From the NCBI GenBank assembly GCA_009760855.2, contig WPIO01000040.1, forward strand, positions 2,955,001 to 2,982,500: a DNA stretch of 27,500 nucleotides, in the 5' to 3' direction. The number at the start of each line of letters is the position of its first letter. Within the stretch, counting starts at the first letter, position 1. The notes beneath the pieces were generated by a model. It was not told the DNA's origin, did no database searches, and was given only the letters and a program-made list of their open reading frames with translations. The position numbers and the translations under genes are program-made. Shown here in pieces: positions 1-27,500 of this stretch. Source of the stretch: Cristatella mucedo. Taxonomy: Eukaryota > Bryozoa > Phylactolaemata > Cristatellidae.

Positions 1-92
1 CTGCTCTCCTTCACCTTTACAAGTTCGATGGCTTGCACATCCATGTGGCGATCGAGCTGCGGGCACAGCGCCTGCCAGAACGAAAGGCCCGC
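1..92 (+). CDS. Possible exon fragment at the left edge
   Basis: From base 3 the frame is open and reads protein-like: L-L-H-L-Y-K-F-D-G-L-H-I-H-V-A-I-E-L-R-A-Q-R-L-P-E-R. It could end at a weak donor, GTAGTT at 93 (phase 0). It would not join the exon at 1190 directly (phase 2), so at least one more exon would be needed. The composition is more balanced than in the flanking intron. It might equally be chance. Confidence 0.2.
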
Positions 93-1189
93 GTAGTTTC
101 CTCAGCAGTAGCGTTGCGTCAGCTAGTCGGCGCGTCGGCTAGTTTCCTGAGCCGGCTGGCCAGCCCGGCTGCGTCCCCCCACACTCGCTTCGCCGCACCG
201 CCGCCTCCGCCGCAGCGTCGAACAATAAGCCACAGTTCCCCGCTCTGTCCGCTGTGCGTTATTAATTAATTTCTCTCGCTAATACTCATCGGGCTTCGGA
301 GCAGCTCGAGGCTGTCGGCAGTTGGCGATCGATCGCCTGTGGGATACGATCACGCGCCGCTGGCACGATTACTAACCGGGCGGACGACGACGCGGAGCCG
401 TGCAGGGGCGCGCCGCCGTCTGCCGCACGCATTGCGGCGACTTCCCCAGCATGCGCACACTTCCGGCTCCCTTTCGCACAAGTGAGCGGATCGAAGGGCT
501 GCAAATATCTCGGGCTGGAAAATAGATCCGCGTCAACGAAATTATGACGAAAGTGCAAATAAGACACGAGTCGGTGGAAATGAAACGATACAAAAATGCA
601 CAAAGCTAAGATACTAAAGAAAAGAGACGCAAGAGTTGCACAGATGAAGCAGTGCAGAGAATTGAGCCGTACACGAGCATGCCGCCGCGCTCTCGTGCCG
701 CCAGCCAGTTGCTGCTTGTGTTGCTTTTGCTTCTGGCAGCTTTCATGTACTTCCCGTCCTTTTCCCCTTCCTTTATCAAAGCTCCTCCGTAACGCCGCCA
801 GCTTGTACTCGCTCCGCTTTGCTAGGTTTGCCAGTCGTCGCGTCTGCTAGAAGCGGCTTCCCAAGGTCGCCGCGCTCCGTCAATTCTCTCGGCGCGTTAG
901 CAGAGAGACAGAGACAGACAGACAGAGACAGACAGACAGAGACAGACAGAGACAGACAGAGACAGACAGAGACAGACAGAGACAGACAGAGACAGACAGA
1001 GACAGACAGAGACAGACAGAGACAGACAGAGACAGACAGAGACAGACAGAGACAGACAGAGACAGACAGAGAGAGACAGAGAGAGAGACAGAGACAGAGA
1101 CAGTGAGAGACAGAAAGAGACAGAGACAGAGAGAGTTCTGTGGTCACGAATTCATGCTTCGCACGCTCACCCGTCGCTGTAGTTTGCAG
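93..1189 (+). other. Upstream intron sequence
   Basis: This stretch shows no recognisable coding exon. It holds GC-rich unique sequence to about 540, an A-rich patch around 590-640, and the GACAGACAGA array at 902-1134. Confidence 0.4.
902..1134 (+). repeat. (GACAGACAGA)n array with GA-rich flanks
   Basis: The core from about 941 to 1070 consists of roughly 13 near-perfect copies of the 10-mer GACAGACAGA, flanked by less regular GAGACA units. Spurious open frames on both strands (Thr/Asp/Arg and Leu/Ser/Val/Cys repeats) come from it. The array ends 55 bp before the first confident exon. Confidence 0.95.
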
Positions 1190-24634
<23,445 letters not shown>

Positions 24635-24915
24635 CCGCAGTGAGCGCCCGCCGGCGGCCGGCAGATGCGTTCGCGAACTTCCGGTCCGGGCAGAGCGTCC
24701 GGTCTGGCTCGAGCCGACGGCCATGCATTTCGGGCCGAGTTCGTTGAATGCTCTACGTACCCGTGTCCACTAATGAGCTATTTTGTCTAATTTAATTTAT
24801 TTGTTATGAAGTTGACACGCTGAGCTCGACGAGCCGCCTGGAACGTTCTCTCCAGCAGTGCTCAGCGTGCCTCCGCGGCCTCCTCGCCCCGCAGCTGTAC
24901 TCGCTCTCATCCTAC

Positions 24916-24963
24916 AGAGAGAGAGAGGGAGAGACAGAGAGAGAGAGACAGAGAGAGAGACAC

Positions 24964-25032
<69 letters not shown>

Positions 25033-25199
25033 GAGAGAGAGGGAGAGAGAGAGACAGAGAGGGAGAGAGAAAGAGAGACAGACAGAGAGACAGACACAGA
25101 GACAGACACAGAGAGAGAGGTAGGGGAAGAGAGAAACAGATACAGAGATAGATAGACGGGGAGAGGCAGCCGCAGATAGGTAGACAGACAGACAGAACG
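24916..25199 (+). repeat. Long purine tract, (GA)n with GACA units
   Basis: GA runs are interrupted by CAGA and GGGAGA units and grade into GACAGACA and GATAGATA words. Confidence 0.95.
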
Positions 25200-25527
25200 A
25201 ATGAGGGAGGTACGGAGAGACGGTGATCTCTGCGCTGGTGCTTGCAGCCTGTTTGGTTGAGTCGATAGTGAAACCGGCCACGTGACGCGACCGAGCCGAT
25301 TTCTAGCTTTTGAGCATTCAATGCAAATTTGAGAATTTCAGCCATTTCGACAAATGCTTATACGCATGTGACTCCTTTGCACGTACACTAGACATAGCGA
25401 GGATTCAACGTAAGCGCATTCAACACTGTGGAGGAATTGTGCCGCCAGGTTCGAGCGGCGGCGCCATTTAAAGTTGCAGGAGAGCTGGCAAGAGCGAGAG
25501 CTGGCGCTTGGCGAGCCGGAAGTCCGG

Positions 25528-25693
25528 AGAGAGAGAGAGAGAGGGAGGGAGACAGACAGACAGACGCGGGGAGAGAGAACTAGAGTGAATGCGAAAGGGC
25601 AAGAGAGCGAGAGAGAGCGGAGGGAGAGAAAGAAAGAGTGGAGACCACCGCAGAGTGAGTTGAGAGAGAGAGAGACAGAGAGAGAGAGAGGTG
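25528..25693 (+). repeat. Second purine tract, (GA)n-rich
   Basis: GAGAGAGA runs mixed with GACAGACAGACA and GAAAGAAAGA. Confidence 0.9.
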
Positions 25694-25900
25694 AGAAGGA
25701 GCGGGACAAATGAACAGCCAGGCGAGAGGCTGGGCGATGGAAGAAGGCGATGGATGGCGAGGTGAGGTAGGGATGAAAGGGAGAGAGAGAGCCGACGGCA
25801 AGCACCTGTCGGCGTGGCTGCTGTCGTGAGCCCCCCCCCCCCGATAGCTCAAGCCAACGCATTGAGTCGAGCGCGATCGGCGTAGAGCGTCGCTCGATCT

Positions 25901-26688
25901 ATGAACGACTTGGTAGGATGCTCGCCGCACGGGAGCCCGCAACAAAGCCGCTGCTCCCCGGCCACCGCAGCCCGTCGCTGCTGCGAGGCTGCTCGGTCTG
26001 CGGCGGCGGCAAAGTTTACTTTCTATTGCAATCGCGTCCGACAGCCCGCGATGGGGGATGTGGCAGCAGCGGGCTGCTGCCGCCACCACAACAGCCGCCA
26101 CCTTCAGCTGGCTCGTGCAGGTCTGGTTAGCGCCTCGCCGAAGCCGCGCGGTCGGCAACCGCCTACGCATCCGGTCGCTCACCCTAGAGGTTCGATGACA
26201 ATGTCGAAGTCGGCGCGGTCGCCGCTTTCGCAGCTTTCTATCGAACTGACCGGAAGGCCGGCAGCCGCAGCAGCGGCATTTCACTCGGCCCTGCCTCGTT
26301 CCGGGGGGGGGGCAGCAGCGGCGGCCCGAGTCGCTGATGGCTTAGGCCGGAACGGGCCGGCGCCTTCGAGTAAAGTAGGGCGCGAGCTGGGGGGGCGGCC
26401 CGTTTCCGGTGAGCGCCCGTGGAGGCCAACGCCGGCCGCGAGCGTCACCGGCAACGGCGGGGGGGGGGGAGGGTGGGCAGTCGGCGTCATGCGCAGCTAC
26501 TGTCGGCGGTCAGCGGAAACTAGAGCGACATTCCAGCTGAGGTCGGCCGAGAGCGACGGCGCCGCCGCCGCCCATCGAAAGCCACGGCGCCTCGCCGTTG
26601 GCACCCGTCGCGTTCCCGTCGCAAAGGTGCGGAACTGCATCGCAGCGACGACGCGACGGCGCGTAGAGGAACGCCCGACATCGAACAG
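25901..26688 (+). CDS. Possible 5' exon of a downstream gene
   Basis: A GC- and CpG-rich segment is open for 263 codons from an ATG at 25901 and runs into a perfect donor, ACAG|GTAAGT, at 26689 (phase 2). The product would be Ala/Arg/Gly-rich low complexity with no recognised domain, so the open frame may be due to base composition. The true start could be an internal ATG (for example 26051 or 26198), or the whole stretch could be 5' UTR. G homopolymers near 26304 and 26460 make frame errors possible. The continuation would lie beyond the window. Confidence 0.27.
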
Positions 26689-26745
26689 GTAAGTTCCGGT
26701 TGCGCTTTTGGAAAGCACGCCAGCCGCATCCGGAAGACACCGAGC

Positions 26746-26895
26746 TGGTTTGGCCCTGCGGTTAAGGTGTCCGCCTTAAACGACCGAGGTCAAGGTGAAT
26801 GGATGTATTATATGACCGAGGTCGCGGGCTCGGACCTCGTGGCAAATGCGAAGCGCCTGAATCGAGATTAAGTTCTCCTCGGGCGCAATAAAAAT
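26746..26895 (+). mobile_element. tRNA-derived SINE-like element
   Basis: A box-like TGGCCCTGCGG (26751-26761) fits the RNA polymerase III A box, and GGGCTCGGACCTC (26826-26838) is a fair B box. The spacing is longer than in a tRNA. The 10-mer GACCGAGGTC occurs twice (about 26781 and 26814), suggesting an internal duplication. The element ends in an AATAAAAATG and (TA)n tail. Confidence 0.45.
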
Positions 26896-26897
26896 GA

Positions 26898-26957
26898 AAT
26901 ATATATATATATATGTATGTATGTATTTATGTGTGTGCGTGTGTGTATGTATGTATT

Positions 26958-26992
<35 letters not shown>
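26898..26992. repeat. (TA)n, (GTAT)n and (GT)n compound microsatellite
   Basis: TA run, then GTATGTAT with TTTATGTGTGTG units, then pure GT to 26992. It forms the tail of the SINE-like element. Confidence 0.93.
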
Positions 26993-26994
<2 letters not shown>

Positions 26995-27270
26995 ATCATG
27001 TGAGTGCGCTTCCGGCGTTCGCCGCCGGCCGGCACCGCGCGGCTTCCAGCTAGCGCTTTGCACTAGCGCTTCGTGGCAGCCAGCGACGCCACCGTCTGCG
27101 TCTGAAAGGTGACGGCCCCGCACCTCGGAATGGGAAACGCGATGGCGTAACTTAAAGACGCTAGAAAGCAGCCACAACTGGTCCACAACTACCAACCACT
27201 GCTAGTACGACTTACCAATTCTGCCCGATCCAATCGCTCGTCGACGGATGGCGTAAGAAGTGGGGACGAA
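26993..27270. other. Unassigned sequence
   Basis: GC-rich to about 27060, then mixed. No exon, RNA or repeat is recognised. Confidence 0.4.
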
Positions 27271-27500
27271 GTACTTACAGTTAGTCGTGGGTTTGAGTCC
27301 TGCCGCAGCTAAGCCTTCTTGCCCGGTGCAAGCGGTAGCGACAGCCGCTTCCGGTCCTTCCGCCGTCACATTCAAAACGAGGTTGTCGAGTCGCTGCATC
27401 TTCGCCCTGGAGGCAAGGTGCTCGCTCTTCGCCACCCAGGTCACGTGGATTCGAGTCCTGCTGCCGTGGGAAAACCCTTACTGCCCAATGCAAGCGGTGG
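27271..27500 (+). mobile_element. Two partial copies of a SINE-like repeat
   Basis: Copy 1 (about 27280-27333) and copy 2 (about 27441-27500) share a B-box-like GGATTCGAGTCCTGC (first copy GGGTTTGAGTCCTGC), then CTT-CTGCCC and TGCAAGCGGT. The GGTTCGANTCC B box is well preserved. No clear A box was found, and copy 2 runs off the right edge. Confidence 0.45.

Larger units (their letters stand above)
24635..25900 (+). other. 3' flank / presumptive 3' UTR and (GA)n-rich intergenic sequence
   Basis: It begins GC-rich, then A/T-rich around 24770-24810 (TAATTTAATTTATTTG) without a clear AATAAA. Long purine tracts follow. A poly-C run lies at about 25831-25843. No gene is recognised in it. Confidence 0.5.

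Noticed and set aside
26746-26840. Functional tRNA gene
   Set aside because: A- and B-box-like words are present, but the spacing is too long and no cloverleaf can be drawn. A tRNA-derived SINE fits better.

Overview
This window looks like nuclear DNA from an invertebrate animal. The reasons are GT-AG introns of 0.2 to 4 kb, GC-rich exons set in repeat-laden introns, long (CT)n, (GA)n, (TA)n and (GT)n tracts, a decayed LINE reverse transcriptase, and tRNA-derived SINE-like pieces. No bacterial operons, Shine-Dalgarno sites or CRISPR arrays are visible. I cannot place the phylum from sequence alone.

The dominant feature is one plus-strand multi-exon gene that enters from the left edge and ends at a stop codon at 24634. 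Eleven exons can be threaded together. Intron phase agrees at eight of the ten junctions with a single best choice of splice site. The other two junctions (4623 to about 8007, and about 13190 to about 17467) have more than one phase-correct solution. The visible product is about 1,700 residues. It starts with cysteine-rich modules resembling TNF-receptor repeats, followed by a large cysteine-containing ectodomain with many N-glycosylation sequons and then five predicted membrane spans. A coiled-coil-prone loop lies between spans 2 and 3. A long Ser/Ala/Arg-rich cytoplasmic tail ends in a PDZ-ligand-like ETEL. I do not recognise the family, so the gene carries no symbol. The five-span topology with two large outer loops recalls prominins, but only in topology.

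Layout: 1-1189 is upstream intron with a possible exon fragment at the very edge and a (GACAGACAGA)n array. 1190-1509 holds two small exons, one cysteine-rich module each. 4260-4623, 8007-8268, 11043-11238 and 13023-13190 are ectodomain exons separated by repeat-rich introns. The intron from 13191 to 17466 carries a decayed LINE, an 18-bp minisatellite that is open in one frame as a six-residue CTVAKG repeat, a strong hairpin and about 119 bp of (TA)n. 17467-18024 and 19022-20447 are joined by a GC-AG intron and cover the membrane-proximal ectodomain, spans 1 and 2, and the helical loop. 21565-22561 carries spans 3 and 4. 23243-23450 and 23748-24634 carry the second outer loop, span 5 and the tail. 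The 297-nt intron between those last two exons is open in frame throughout and would encode an Arg-Glu dipeptide repeat if retained.

Downstream of 24634 lie (GA)n tracts, a GC-rich open segment that ends at a perfect GTAAGT donor (a possible 5' exon of a second gene), and SINE-like sequences running to the right edge.
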